DNA from: Aurifilum marmelostoma
Lineage: Eukaryota > Ascomycota > Sordariomycetes > Diaporthales > Cryphonectriaceae
NCBI GenBank assembly: GCA_027559495.1
Contig: JAMXSV010000004.1
Location: forward strand, 733,001 to 797,000
DNA: 64,000 nucleotides
Direction: 5' to 3'
Shown here: piece by piece, positions 11,426 through 24,789 of the stretch
How the letters are laid out: every line of letters begins with the position of its first letter
Position numbering within the stretch: position 1 is the stretch's first letter
Notes under the pieces: generated by a model
The model's input: the letters and a program-made list of their open reading frames with translations, nothing else
What the model was told of the DNA's origin: nothing
Database searches by the model: none
Position numbers and translations under genes: made by a program

Positions 11426-14400
11426 CTAACGGTAGCGGGGGGTGCTGGCACGGCTTGGATGCGCGTGGAGATGTGTCTGGCTAGGGCTATGGCTGCCCTG
11501 ACCTCGCTTCTTGGCCGTCAGGGTGCCTACGTCGTGTTTACCTAAGGAAGTGTCAGCAATGTTGTTCGAGAGTTGACAATCTCAACGGCGATGAGTGTGG
11601 ACTTGGGGGAGTGAGGGTCTTACCATCGCAGCACGCCCTGACGTTCTCCAGGCGATCCGACTCTCTATCTTGCTTCTCGTACATCTCCCTGAGGTCCTCG
11701 GCGCTATCGTGCACCTCATTGTTGGAGTACAAGCTGTGCTGGTCCTTGTAGCCACTGCGGCCCCGCAGGCTCAAGCTATCCTGGGTGGACCTCCAGTACC
11801 CGCTGAGCCGGCCAGCAAGGCTCGGTCGCGCACCGCTCGTCGAGACGGCCTTCTTGTGGTTGGGCGTCAAGGTCGGCACGTCAAGGTTGATAGAGCCAAC
11901 CTCCTGACGAGTCCCACGTGAGTTGTACGATGAGATGGAAGGGGCGCCGCCACCACGGGCCCCGGTTCCAGCCGTGTTGCGGCGGTCAAGGGATGGGTTG
12001 AACTCGTCGACATCCTCCCGTGTGATGCCGTTGACCATCTCCTCCGTGTCTGCATGGCCCTCGCCGTCGGTCCGGAGCAGCAGGTAGGAGAGGGCGTTGA
12101 ACCAGGTCTCATGTCGTTGACCGGTCGTACAGGTGAACTTGACGCTTCGGCCAGGTGCGATTATAACGAGACTCTTCCGGTGCAGTCCAGGAGGCATGGG
12201 GTTGTCATCTGTAACGACACGGACGGCCTCTATAGGCACGCTCTTGGCTCGAAGCTCAGCGCGACCAGCATTTGCTGGATCGCGGTCACTCCAGTACAGG
12301 GTGCGTGTGTAAGGGTGGACCCAGAAGTAACGGCGATGCCTGTTCTCGGACATCTCACCACGACCTGTCTTGCGAGTGTACTTCCACAGGTATTCACCAA
12401 TCATGGTCTGCGTGATGGCCTGGATCATGCGCGGATCAGTATTGGGCCCGAAGCCAGACCCTTGCATGCCCATCATGCCATTCGCCATGTTGAACCTGTG
12501 GTCGACCTCTGAAGCAAAGGACGACACAGAGGACTTGCGACTCTTGGCGGTCAGCCGGGTAGGAGAGTGGACGTCTGCGGTTCCAAGCCTCTCGGGGCGA
12601 GCCGCCGAATCGCCGTGCCTAGAGCTGGTCGACATTGGGGTCCTGGGCCTGTTCATGGCATTCTTATATGCAGAAGCAGGGAAGAGGGGCGGGCCCATGC
12701 TGCCGATCGTCCCATGGCCGCTGTTGGCAGTGCCGGTCCTTGCAGTCTCGATGGCCTCTCTGTGGTTCAGGGGCAGCGGTGGCAAGTTCTTGGTTGGAGA
12801 ACGGGCACTCGCGGCGCTACCAGGTCGGCGCAGGGCAGCCTCTGCAGCAGTCTCGGCGCTCGTGTCGACCATCTTGCCCTTGAAGCGATGGCCACCGTTC
12901 ATGCTCTCGTGCGACCGGCCTATGCGGACAGTGCCTGAAGTGCTCATGCCGTCGGCACTGGCCATCGAATCTGACCTGTAGAACACAGGTGACTGCGGCT
13001 GGCTGTTCTTGGCGTGGAGCATCTCGTCGATCGCTTCGGCCGTGAGAGAAGTCTGTGCGCCTGAATCAGAAGTTTGAATAGGCACCTTGCGGGATGGCTT
13101 GGCAATGGCGTTGGCTGAGATTTCCTTGAACGGCTGTAGCGACTCGGGCGTCTCTGACGATGGGGAAGCATTGAGAGATTGTCTCGTCTCGTCCTCGGCG
13201 ATGACGACGGCGTCAGAATCCTTGGCCTTCCGCGGCGAGGTCGAAGAATGGGTGCCCCGTTTTGTCGGGGTGACTGGTCGGTTTTCCTCGTCCCGTGGAA
13301 TGATGAATGCGTTTCTCTTTGGACTCGCGGGCGAGGTAGTAGCCTCCGTAGCCAGAGACTCGACTGCGGACAGACCGAGAGCTGAGAGCAACGGCTTGCT
13401 GAAGGAAGGAGACTCTGACTCCTCGGGGTGCGTCTCGAGAGACTGGATGGCCGAGAAGTTGAGAGGGGCGGGGGCTTGTCTCTCCGAGACAGGCGTCACA
13501 GGGCTGACAGGCTCGACTTGTTCCGACAGGACCTGGGAGACAGAGAGGGACGGTGCCAACGGTGCAGGTTCTGACTTGGGCTCGACGTGCTCAGAGACGA
13601 TGCTCGACACCGAGAGCGCTGGCTGCGGGACCTCTGGCTCCGGCTGGGGCTCGACATCCTCCATCGCCACGGAAGACACTGTGAGCGTCGGGGGAAGTGG
13701 CTGGGGCTCCGCCCGCGGCTCAATGCCTTCGCTAACGAGACCAGAGTACGACAGCTGTGCAGGCGGAGGCTGGGGTGTCTCCACATACTCCACGACACGG
13801 ACAACGCGGGGCTCGGGCTCGGGTTGATCGACTGGCTCCACGTCGGTAGAAGAGACTGCAGAGAAGGACAACTCTGCAGGTGGCGGTAGAGGGGCTTCCA
13901 CGTACTCAACAACACGGACGATCTGAGGCTCGGGCGCAGGCTCGGCCACAGGCTCGACCTCTGCCGACGAGATCGCGGTCAAGGTCAGCTCCGCAGGAGG
14001 TGGTGTGGGTGTGTCTCTGTACTCAACGACAGTCACGACACGAGGCTCGGGCTCGGGTTCAGCCACAGGCTCCGTCTCTGCGGAAGAGATGGAGGAGAAG
14101 TTGAGCACCGCAGGGGGCGGCAGAGGCGCCTCCCTGTACTCGACGACGGTGACGACTCTGGGCTCTGGCTCTGGCTCGGCCACAGGCTCCGTTTCAGCAG
14201 AAGCTATCGACGAGAAAGCCAGCTCTGCAGGCGGTGGTTTCGGCGCCTCTCTGTACTCGATGACAGTAACAACCCGAGGCTCAGGCTCAGGCTCGGCAAC
14301 AGGCTCCGTCTCTGCCGAGGAGACCTGAGAGAACGCCAATGTTGGTGGGAGCGGCAAGGGCTCTGCCACAGGCTCGACGTGCTCCGCGACAAGTGACGAT

Positions 14401-17156
14401 ACCGACAGGGTTGGCGGCGGCACCTCGGGCTCAGCCACGGGGTCGATGCCTTCAGCTACGACGTGTGACATGCTGAGGGCAGGAGGTGGCACCTCTGGCT
14501 CGGCGACTGGCTCGACATGTTCGGAGAAGACGCCAGAGAGACCCAGACGGGGAGGCAGAAGGGGCTCGGGCTCAGGTTCTGCCCTGGGCTCGACCTCTTC
14601 CGCATGGACGTCAGACACTGTGAGCTGCTGCTGTGGCGGAGCCAGGACTGGCGTGGGCATGCCGCCGACCACAGTAGGAGACTTGAGCGGCGAGAACTGC
14701 GCAAGCCTGTCCTCCTCCGTCTCGGAGTCAATGCGGACGCCGGTGTCGCGCTCACCCATGTTGGCCGCTGCCGCGACGAGCTGCGGGTCAAGAGGCTCGG
14801 TCATCATGCCGCTGTCCACCATGATGACCTTGGGCATCGCCGGCAAAGGCGGCACGACAGACCGCGGCGAAGCGGTCATGCCCCTTGCCGTTGAAGCCGG
14901 GGTCATGGAGCGAAGGCTCCTCTGGCCGGGCGTACCGACCGTCGAGTCCTCATCGCTACCCTCCAGCTCCCCAAGCTCGGCGAACAGGCTCTGTCGGGGC
15001 AGGCCCTGCACGCTCGAGAAGCTGCGGTTGGTCTGGCTGATCATGCTGGCAGGGCTGCCCTGGAAGCCAGGCTCCTCGCTCAGCTGCCTGGAGAAGCGGC
15101 GAACCGAAGAGGAGGCACCTCCATGGCCGGCACGCGCCCGCACCCTCCTTGGCTGGGAGCTGGGTGTCCTCGTGGGATCCATGTAGTCCTCGTCCTCGCT
15201 AGCAGATGTCGAGGCAGTACTCTCGTACGTGTACGCGGGACCGGGTGATGCAAAGATGGGTGCCTTCTTCAGAGCACCGTTCCTGGCGGCCCCAGCCCTC
15301 CTGGACGGGCTCTCGATCTCTGTGTCCTCGGAGTCGAAGTCCTCGGCACCGGTCTGGAAGGCCTCCTCGGTCTCGGTGCCGCCACGCTCGTGGGCAGTCT
15401 CGAAGGCGTCCGTGGACTCGTGGGCCTCGTTGGCCGTCTCAAACTCGTCGGTCTCGGTGGAGGGGATAGGGACATCAGCCTGCCCGGTCATGCGGGCCAG
15501 CATCAGGGGCGGACCCCTGACGGAGGCATCCTCCCACTCTGGATCCTCGAAGATCTCAGCCTTGATCGCACGGGCGGTGCCCAGCTTGTCCAGCTTGGCG
15601 GGCTTCTTAAACTCGCGAGACTTGGCCTCACGGGCACGCCTCTGGTGCGGCCGCTCGACCGGGTCGCTGCGCAGCTTCTCGATCTCGTCGCGGGCCTCCT
15701 GGAGCATGCGCTTCAGCTCGAGCTTCTCGGTCTTCTCCCTGTGGACGTTGGTGCGCAGGCTCTGGATCGTGCGCTGCGCGTGCTGCAGGGAGGTCTTGAG
15801 GGTCTCGGTCTCGAGCATGGAGTGTCTGGGCGTGGGCTTGATGGGCGACGGAGGCGGGGAGTGCTCGGGGGTCAGGTTGCCGCTGGCATTCTCCAGGTCG
15901 TCCTCGCTACTTCCGGATGGAGAGTTGCGCTGGCTGGTCCGCCCCCGGTCGGACGAGATGGCCTTGGCGAGCTCCTGGTTCTGGCTGGTCAGCTCGTCGA
16001 TCTTGCGCTGCAGGGCGGCGCGCTCGCCCTCGGCCATGACGGCATTGCGCTTGGCGGTGCCGAGCTCGATGTCATGGTGCTTGACAGCGGCGGCATGGTC
16101 CTCAGCCAGCTTGGAGTGGGCGGCCCTGATCTCGTCGAGCTCGCGCTGGGTCGCGTTCTTATCGGCCTGGAGAGCGTTGAGAGAGTGGCTCAGCTTCTTC
16201 TCGCGGTCTGCGGCCTCCTTTTGTCCGGCGATGAACTCCTGGATCTGGGTCTCGAGGGTCCAGTTCTCGTCTTTGTACCGGCTCTCGCTCTCGTCCAGGC
16301 TCCTCATGCGCTGCTGGAAGCCCTGCACCTCGACCTCGAGGCCAGCCTTCTCCGACTTGAGATCCTTGACCTCCTCGTCCCTCTCCTGCAGGAGGGCCTG
16401 CAGGTTCCGGACCTGTGTGATGAGGGACGTGCTGATCTCGGCGGCGAACTCGATGTCGTGGATGCGGTTGGCAGGCTGGTTGCGGGCCTTGCGGTTGGGA
16501 ACGCTGAACTTGCTTGGTGACCCGGTGGCCAGGCTCTCGAACTTGTGGTTGTCGAACTTTGAAGGGCTCATAGACCTCTGTAGATTGATCACATGTCAGC
16601 TATGTATTCCCCTCCTCCTTTATCACCCCTGACCCGCCAGCCACGCCGGCTTTTGTGAGGGGGGCCGGGGGTTTGGCAGAAATACTGGGGACCGGGAACT
16701 TACCCTCACCACATCCTTACTGGGAGTGAAGGGCGTGCCCGGGTTCGCTTCGCCGCTAGGGACGCGATGTTTGGGGAGGAAGGCCCGGGCACTCTCCCTG
16801 GCGACCTCGTTGAAGTCCTTCTCGATGTCGCTGAGCTTCTGCTTGAGGTCTGGCGACAGCTCGTCCTCGGCCTCGAGCTGCTCCACCTCCTTCAGGCGGT
16901 CGGTGAGCTCCTTGCGCTGCTGGACGAGCGCGGTGCCCAGCTTTCCGGCCTCCTCCATGCGACGCTCGGTGTCGGCCAGGTGAGCCTCGAGAGCGCGTTT
17001 CGCCGAGGTGGGCGAGGCGCCAGGGCCGAGGGCAAAGGAGTCGCCATCGAAACCCGAGAAGCGAAGATTGCTGGGAGCGGTGGTGGGGCCACTGGTGACA
17101 AAAGGGTCGAGAGTGTTCTCCTGGCCGATCACCAGGGACGGCTTCTGGGAAGCCAT
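11426..17156 (-). CDS. NUM1/ApsA/Mcp5-type cortical anchor protein with PH domain
   Basis: Large cortical protein that anchors dynein and mitochondria at the plasma membrane and is needed for nuclear positioning (NUM1, ApsA and Mcp5 family knowledge). Exons on the minus strand are 17156-16704, 16577-11624 and 11541-11426; 1840 aa. Start MASQKPSLVIGQEN is the first ATG of the frame. The last intron (GTAAGA...CCTTAG) restores the tail CCDGKHDVGTLTAKKRGQG; without it the frame ends in an unlike extension. Order: coiled coils (about 60-130 and 190-360), a disordered acidic region, a proline/glutamate-rich repeat block (about 810-1190), another disordered region, then a C-terminal PH domain (about 1535-1655) with IGEYLWKYTRK and FNALSYLLLRT-like end. 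Assignment rests on coiled coil plus repeats plus PH architecture. The exact family name (ApsA or Num1) is by similarity only. Confidence 0.9.
13490..14610 (-). repeat. In-gene Pro/Glu repeat array of the NUM1-like protein
   Basis: Translated repeats of two lengths share a core 'xEPVAEPxPxP'. In the middle are about five long units with a 39-residue period, each with SSAETEPVAEPEPEPRVV followed by a VEYxEAPxPPPAxL segment. On both sides are shorter units of about 22-24 residues (for example SSLVAEHVEPVAEP) that lack the VEY segment. NUM1-family proteins are known to carry tandem repeats in the same position between coiled coil and PH domain. Confidence 0.85.
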
Positions 17157-19200
17157 CACAGAGGTGATCGTTGTTGTGTCCAGGGACACACGAGGAAGGC
17201 ACGCACGACTTCTTCGGATGCCGAGCAGTGATTAGACCATGGGACAGCGCTCGAGGATGGGATGCTCGGTACGAGAAAAAGAGAGGGAAGAGCAGAGGGA
17301 AGACTGCCTCAGAGGTCGACAATCCGTCACGATGTCGGCCCTCTGCGAGGAGAAAACCTCCTGCCGAACTGGCTCTCGTATGATGCGATGCGATGCGATA
17401 AGGTGCAATGCGATGCGATGCGACGGCGTGCAGCAGGCTTTTCCACCTCGCAGGATCGGATGTGTGCGGCAGCAGTGCGACCAAGATCGAGGAGGACGAT
17501 TGTAGCGACAGGAAATTGGAAAGATCGGTAGTGGTGTTGAAATCGCTCGACCGAGGGGCTGCTCCTGAACTGGCTGGAATGGTGGCAGCACAATGGAACG
17601 CGGTCGTGGGACGTTATCAGTTGTTGTGGCAACAACTAAGGGACGACAGGGCCTGCAGAGCGGTACGCGGGGGGTTCGGGCGGGCGATGGTTCAGGGTGT
17701 GTCGGGAGGGCGGGCAGGCAGGAGTTGGAGGGCTGCGTCCCTGCACGCATACAAGAGACACACACAAACACACACACGCACGCACGCACTCACGCACACA
17801 GACCACCAAATCTGGCCCAGGAGAAGAGTGGTGCCCTTTCCTCTTCAATCCACCAGGATCGTTGTTATTGTTGTTGTTGTTGATGTCGTGACGTGGGCGT
17901 GGGTGTGTGGGCGTGGGCGCGGCCAGTCCAATCAAGACGAGAGGGGGGGTGAGAAGAGCCAGGGGTTCGCTGCCAGATTAGATCCGCCCTGAAAACAACA
18001 GGAGGTCGGTCGCCTTTTTTCTTGTTTTTGGTCGGGAGTAACAGATATGAAAGTCCGTATTTTTTTCCAAGAAGGTTGTGTGCTGGCCCGAAAAGGTAAA
18101 AAGGAAAAAATAAATAAAGCGACCAAAAAAAAAAAAAGCAGAGAATAAAAGAAAAACAAATCGATACGTATGGCGTATATTAAATTAGAAAAGAGAAAGA
18201 AGACAAGGGGGGGGAAGAAGAACCACAGTGCTGTCGATGAAGACGACTGTGGTGTGTGTAATTTTGTATGTAGAAGGAGATTTGTCACACCAAAAAAAAC
18301 ACGCAAGCATGCAGGTACAGCACACAGCCAAGTCGCAAAGTACTATGCTGCTGAATCAGAACGAATGAACGTCGCGAACAACAAAATATGCCGGGTCCAA
18401 AAAAACCCCGTCAAAGAACGTACGTCGGCGGGGTGCTGACCACGTCGAGAAGGAAAAGTGATGTACAGTACAGCAGCCAGAGTAAAGGAGAAGAAAAAGA
18501 CAAAAATTGCGTAGGCAGGGCGGCGCTGGCGTTGCAGAAGAAAACGATGGGGGCGGGTCGGTCCAGGCCGGATCGTCTCAACTCGACTTGTCTCAATGGG
18601 GGAAAGAGACAGGGCGACGAGCAGAGAAGAGCGGCGGCCGAAAAGGACGCAGACACGGGAGGGGAGGAGGTAAAAAAAAAAAGGGGGGGGGGGGGGGGGA
18701 GGGGGAGGAGAGATAGAGAGAGACAAAGAAGGAGAAGAGAAGAAGAAAAAAAAAGGGGGGGGGGTAGGAAAGGTAAGCTGGTCGAAGCAGCGAGAGGGAG
18801 GGAGGGAGAGATGAGACGGATGAGTACTGTGAAGACAGTCTGGGCTGGACTCGTAAGGGGACGAGGAGGTGGACACTATGGAAGCCCCAGAAAAGGGCAT
18901 GGCATGCCCCGGAGACAGCGAAAAGGGAAACCCAACAGCGCAATCTGACAATCCCAGGATCGTCAGGATCAGAGACTGGCGCGTCGCCGTCAAGTGGATA
19001 TCCTCAATGACAAGCTCGTTTTCTTTGCCGTACAAAGCCAGTAGGACCAGCAAGGTCACTCCACATAGCCAATGGGGAAAGACAGGGGACAACGTCCAGG
19101 GGCCCTGTCTCTTCTATCCCTTCTTCAGCCTTGGGACAGGGCTGCCTGTGCCTGTTGCTTGTGACGTGGAACAATAACATGACCAGGGCGAAAGAACATG
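17157..19200. other. 5' flank of NUM1-like gene, low-complexity
   Basis: Upstream of the NUM1-like start, 2 kb without a supportable gene. It contains an imperfect ATGCG/ATGCGATGCG-type run near 17380-17425, a CA/CGCA-rich stretch near 17757-17805, and a strongly purine-rich plus strand (pyrimidine-rich in the NUM1 sense) from about 18590 to 18830, with A11 at 18672-18682 directly followed by G17 at 18683-18699. Long pyrimidine tracts in the sense strand are common in fungal promoters and leaders, so this may be the promoter and 5' UTR. Confidence 0.45.
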
Positions 19201-21197
19201 TGGGGAAACACTACACAATCCCAGGATGGATGGATTATGCCATCCGAGATCAAATGTCAATCCAGCACCAATAACAAAACAACCTCATCGGTATTTCTTA
19301 TAGGGGGGCACCCCCCGAGATGCGGACATGCACTTATGCCAGCAAGGCCACAACACCACCACTGCCCACCACGACGTTGCAGGCATAACGCTCTTAGCGT
19401 TTAAATCTTTTAAGCTTCAACTTGATACCGGCTTTAGTATAGTACTAAAGCATATCCATGTCTTCAATAGCCCTTTTGCAGCATTAGATCGCAGAGGAGC
19501 GAGGCCCAATATACAAGCATCTCATACCCCTGGCCCTGGTCATCACTGCAACGGCCCTCAACTCCAGCCCGAGCCTGTTCATTAAGCTATGCCACATTGC
19601 TTGGACAGAGAGCGCCTGGTCATTTTCCCTCTCACTCCTAAGTCTTATCATAAAAGATCAGCTCCTACTTACTTTTCTGAAAATCCGATGTTGGATTACT
19701 GTCCCAGTACCATAATGAGCTGTTCTGTCACGAAACTGGAGCATAGCCTCCTCTTCCTCGGCCACGACCTTAGGGTGGAGAAAACAAACTTCATTCAAGC
19801 TTCGACGCAGTCAATGACGCTCTAGTTCCCCTCTCTAGGCTCCTGAGGCTGCAACCCAGCTCATCTGAGCGCCTCTCAACCGAACATGTTGACAAAGCGC
19901 ATTCCGGCTCCGGTCATGATGCCTGTCTGTACGGCCTGCACTTTAGCCCTGACGGATCACCAGAGGAATGCGCAATCTTCCACCCAGACTATGGCGTACA
20001 TTGTCATTCACTGCGTGCTGCAGCTCACCAGTCAGGACATTACATATCTGCGTAATCAAGGTGTTCCATCATTGGCCTGCTTGTCTGACGAGACGGGCTG
20101 AATGAAGATCTTTCAGTCCCGATCCAATGGCATCAGGATGACGGGATCATTCTATCCCAACGAATATGTCAAGATGAAGTTGGTGTAGGATGCAGTGACA
20201 TCTCGGGCCAACCCCGATAGCAGTCTCCTCACCTTCTTCTTTCACTTACAGGTACGCAGACTTTAGCAAGCCAAAGTTGAAAGCCTTGTAGGACTGGAGC
20301 AGCGATGGCAGCAATGATGATGCAGCACGGTGCCCATCAGCAGGTAGTTCGGCTTCATCAAGGATGACTTTTGTCCTGGCCTGTAAGAAGCGCCAGTATG
20401 TCTCCCTTCTTGGCTGTGGACTGAGCATGCTTCGCACTGTCAGGGACAGCAACAGCGAACTCATGTAGCGACGTTTCCGGGCCGACTTCTTTGTGTCTCG
20501 ATGACACAAGGAGAACAGTATACATTCCGTCAATCCAGCAAGACTCTGAAAGGCCAGGGACATGTCTGCATGCTCGTCCGCCTCAAATTTTCGACAAACA
20601 AGTCGAGAACACTGGCTTCGCGCGCACACCTATACACCAGAGGGGCTGAGCTGTGCCTTTGCACTCGGCAATATATACACAGTGTCGTGTGATTCTTGTT
20701 TTCCCATCTCTGTTTGGCACAGCCCTAGGATACCCCAGGTTGCAAGATCGGAAGGCTCCCATACGCCCCAAAAGGCCTACGGACATCATTGTAGGAGACG
20801 TGGAGGGTCTTGATCTCGAACGGAAATGTGGGGATCCGTCCAGCTATTGATGCCGGCTCATGTGGACCACGGCCTTGAAGCCAATGGGGTCAAGAAACGA
20901 CAAGGGCTCACCATACCAAGGTGGACCGAGAGAGGGAGAGAGGAGCGTCGCAGGCACAGGCTCGTTCGGGTGAGGACGGGGGCCCTGATCAGCATATAGT
21001 CGACATTAGCAGATACATCAATGCAATCCAAGAGGGCAATATTGGAGAGCATGCAAGAGAAAAGACAGGGGATTTGTGCATATACTGCGAGTCCTCCATG
21101 CGCAGGGAAAGAAAGCTCTCGTCCACGCAAATTTGGAGTTGGATCTTGCGATCAGGTGAGTCCAAGCCACATATTTCCGCCTCAGCTAGACAAGCTT

Positions 21198-21259
21198 CTG
21201 CGTCAATGCGAAGAGGTAGTCTTGACCTCTGCGTCAATGCGAAGAGGTAGTCTTGACCT
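21198..21259 (+). repeat. 31-bp exact tandem duplication
   Basis: Two identical 31-bp copies, 21198-21228 and 21229-21259, each starting CTGCGTCAATGCGAAGAGGT, followed by a truncated third start (CTGCGT). No gene overlaps it. Confidence 0.9.
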
Positions 21260-23534
21260 CTGCGTATTTCGGGAGTCGGACTCACGATTCGGTTAATGTA
21301 ACCGGCCGGGCAGGTCAATTGCGCCCAAGTGCACCTGCATTTGGTAGTGTGCGGCGACAGCTTCCATGGACGTAAACTGTATGCGCGCGCCTTCGACGAG
21401 GCCGCTGTGATAACGCGTCGAAATCCTCGCTTGGTCGAGCGATGGATAAAGTGCCTACCATTGATTGTGTTTTCCTCTGAGAATTGCATTGCGCTGCAGC
21501 AGTGTGTTTCGTGGTGCCGCGAGTGAGTGACAAGACTGTAAAATGATGCACTCCCAGGTCGTTGGACGGGGACAGCCGAGTACGCGACTCGCGACGCGCA
21601 CCTCGGTAAGAGCAGGGATAGACGCTTGTTGACTTGGCGAGGCTCGTGTAGGGGATGTGCTTAGGTAAGCCAACGACCCATACACATTGGCATTGTTCTA
21701 ATTTGAGCCTGAGGAGAAACGTCAATACATGTCAGAATTTATGAAATGATTTGATTAGACGACTTTGTGATTGTCTCGTATCACACGATTCTCTATTTAC
21801 ACTTTGTTACGATCGTCCTTCTCTCATTCATCAACTGGGTGTCCACAAGACCACACAAGTCAGAACCGAACAGCTTATCTCGGTCGTGATTTGCTCTACT
21901 GCACGCAGACGCCGATAGCCTCCCACGCTGCCCCATGGAAGGGGTGGGAAAAAAGGTCTCTCATCTCCATCCCCTGTCGCTTTGGAATGGCCATGATGCG
22001 CCGCAGAGTAAGGCTCGTCTACCTCGGCCTCAGAGGTCGTTGATGCTACGTATGATGTACTGGATCGACAGCATGTCTGAGGACATGGCCTCCATGAGGT
22101 AGCTTTCGGAATCACTCGACCCCCACCGGCCACCAATCACCAGTCATATAACAGCTTGGATCGCTGGCTCTGGACAGTCCCTGTCACCGAAAATGCTGGG
22201 TTCCCGACAGCCTTCTGGGCGTGAGGAAGGGAGCGGAAAGAGACCGCTCTGCTGAGGGATACCAGGCACGCAGGCAAGTGTTCTCTGAGACCTGTCTGGG
22301 GGGAATGTCTGAGGCCCCGCGGACAGATTCCCAGACCAGCCAGCATGTGATAGTAGGTCTCTGATGGGCACACCGCGCAGTGTTTCCGCACAGCGCAACA
22401 CACTGCACTCCTCACCGCCGCGGAGCACAGACCGACGATAACATGGTCTGGGGTGTATTGTCCCTCGCCTTGGAGTGATAACCTCTCGCTGTATCGGTGA
22501 GAAAAGTGCTGTTCAATGCGGCATGTCTCGTTGTCTTGGCACCTGTTGATGGCGGTGGTGGTCCCGGTACGGCTACGGCTACGGGTACGGGTGCTACCGT
22601 GGTACACTGAATTTAGTGGCCGCTGCTCTGTACTGCGCAGGCCCCAGAAGCCCTGGGCCCCTCGTCCCCTGGGCCTTGTTGGGGTGCCGGTTTCTGGGTG
22701 CTAGAGGCTTTCATCTGTCGGCAGCGAGGTCCGGGGTAGTGCCCTGTAGCGCGACGGGGCCAACCCCTGTAATTTCAGAGCTGTCAGAAAATAAGGGACG
22801 ATTAAGTTGTGGTTCTACCCAGGGAGCGATCCTTTTTCCATTGTTTCAGCCCATTGATATCCTTTCTGGGAAAGAAATGGACTATACTCGCAATGACTGC
22901 TTCCCATCAGGGCCATCAAGAGACACGGCGAGTGCAGCAGACGGGTGGAGGGGCGATGGCCTTCTCACCTGACGACAGCAGCCGTCAAGACTTTGTGATT
23001 TGCATCCAGGGATGGGACAGACGGGCCACGCAAACCCCTGTCACTGTTTTTTCCAGATCAACCACATTCTTGCACACCACCTCGTTGATGTTCATTTCCC
23101 GCCCCGCCTCGTAAGTTGTGAGGACAAATCAATGGGCAGGTAGGGAGGAGATGTGCAGTCACCGGCCAGCAGCATGACCTAAATGGCGACACAACTCTGT
23201 ATGCGAATGGCACCCTCGGATCATATTGCTACCTTATAACCTCATAACCGACGAGAGAGCCTCGCCACTGCTCAACATTCTCGGGTGCCCAATGTCACCA
23301 TAAGACGGCCGGCTCCGGCTTGCAATCGTTTCTCCGTGTGGTGTCGAAGTAATTAGGCACGAGATGAAGGAGCTGCATGTTCTCTTGTACCGTCGCCTAG
23401 ACTGGACTCTTCTCACCCATTTACCCCTTGTCTGGGTGCTTTCATGTTTCATTTGCTGGGAGGCATATGTGAGTTCCCGCGGCCATTGTGAGCGGGCGAG
23501 GGCTTGCAGCAGACTGTGTCTCTCTAGCCGCCCT

Positions 23535-23535
<1 letters not shown>

Positions 23536-23579
<44 letters not shown>

Positions 23580-23600
23580 CTCTCCTTTTTTTTTTTTTTT
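23536..23600 (+). repeat. Poly-T tract (T44 + T15)
   Basis: A run of 44 T, an interruption CTCTCC-like, then 15 T. On the minus strand this is a long poly-A, as would be left by a retrotransposed transcript, but I recognise no element body next to it. Confidence 0.85.
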
Positions 23601-24130
23601 CCACCTTTGATATTTCTCGGACCCCGGTAAACACTGAGTAGAGATACATTGCTGCAAGTTCTCATTGCTTCTTTGCGCCTCTTGGCAACAGTGTCAATGT
23701 CGTGTGCATGCTCAGCAGATCATTGGGCTACCCAGCGCCACCCAGGCCGATCGCTTTGACCCCGACCTGCAGCCAAACTCTTCCTCTCCCCACCCTAGGT
23801 TTAGAATAACGACGTAATCCTGACGGCTCACCAAATGTAACCCCCTGGTATGGACTTATATTGCCTCCCCGTCCAGCGAGAATATCAGAAGAAAAGCGCC
23901 TTGACTGGTGGGTCCTGTGGCGAGCCGCTGCCAATGAAGTTGCAGGACACGCCGTCCTGGTCTTACACAAAAAGCAACATGGACCGCAGGTACTCATGCA
24001 CGGTGGGAAAGTATCGTCCACCCCATGATGTTGTGACCTCTTCTTAGAGGTGAGGGGGGAGGGCGCGAAGCTGCAGCCGGGGTTCTAGTCAGAGCTGCAG
24101 ACACGGGAATTTTCAAGCGATGTTCCACTC

Positions 24131-24159
<29 letters not shown>
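24131..24159 (+). repeat. (CA)n microsatellite
   Basis: About 14 CA units, uninterrupted. Confidence 0.95.
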
Positions 24160-24161
<2 letters not shown>

Positions 24162-24789
24162 ATACTGGCTGTACCTAAGGGTTCAAGCAATGTCTATATT
24201 GGGAAGACTCCCAACAATAGCCCCTCATAGACGATACGGGAACCTTGCCCTCTCTACTAACCATACATTCGAATACACCCTGCATTGTCTCACTTGCCAA
24301 CAAGTGCCGAACCAGCGTCTGCAAACCGTACACAATCTTAGAATTTGCCCATACATTCTTCCCAGCTTGCTGAGCTTTGCTCTGGTCCACCACCCTCCAA
24401 CGTCTCCTCGAAGATCTTCTTCTGTGCCGGCACCGCCAACAGCCTTGCTGCTTCGACATCTCGGATCACAGGCTCCAACGGCGTCAACACCTTGCTCCCT
24501 ATCGTCTTGTTAGCCTCGGTCTTGTGCAGAAAGATCAAGCAGCAAGTACAAAGTGAGTTGGACAGCGCATAAGTAGAATACCAATAGAGTGCCAGTCACT
24601 GTCTCAACAAAAGAACTTGTACTAACACCACCTCCGACTGTCAGAAGATATCAGGAAACAGACCGTACAGCTCTTAGGCTACAGGCACGACACAGGCTCC
24701 CCCTTCAGTCCCTCGCCGCGGACCATCCAACACCTAAGCAAACAATTTTTACGAGTCCGAACACGAGAGAGACCTCCATTTTCGTCAAG

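Larger units (their letters stand above)
19201..24789. other. Gene-poor region with simple repeats
   Basis: No ORF in these 5.6 kb has convincing coding features; the longer ones open with GTG/TTG codons or lack any recognisable motif. Structure seen: a 31-bp direct repeat at 21198-21259, a T44 run at 23536-23579 followed closely by T15, and (CA)14 at 24131-24159. Confidence 0.5.

Noticed and set aside
15229..16632. 467-codon ORF on the plus strand, and a 376-codon one at 15390
   Set aside because: Both lie antisense to the coiled-coil exon of the NUM1-like gene; low-complexity S/L/G-rich translations are typical shadows.
19886..20101. Possible Zn2Cys6 transcription-factor fragment (DITYLRNQGV)
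   Set aside because: Only a few residues resemble the family's YLxxKG segment, and no cluster domain is nearby.
20246..20629. 127-codon minus-strand frame with a helical look
   Set aside because: Opens with GTG, matches no motif; a decayed transcription-factor fragment was considered but cannot be supported.
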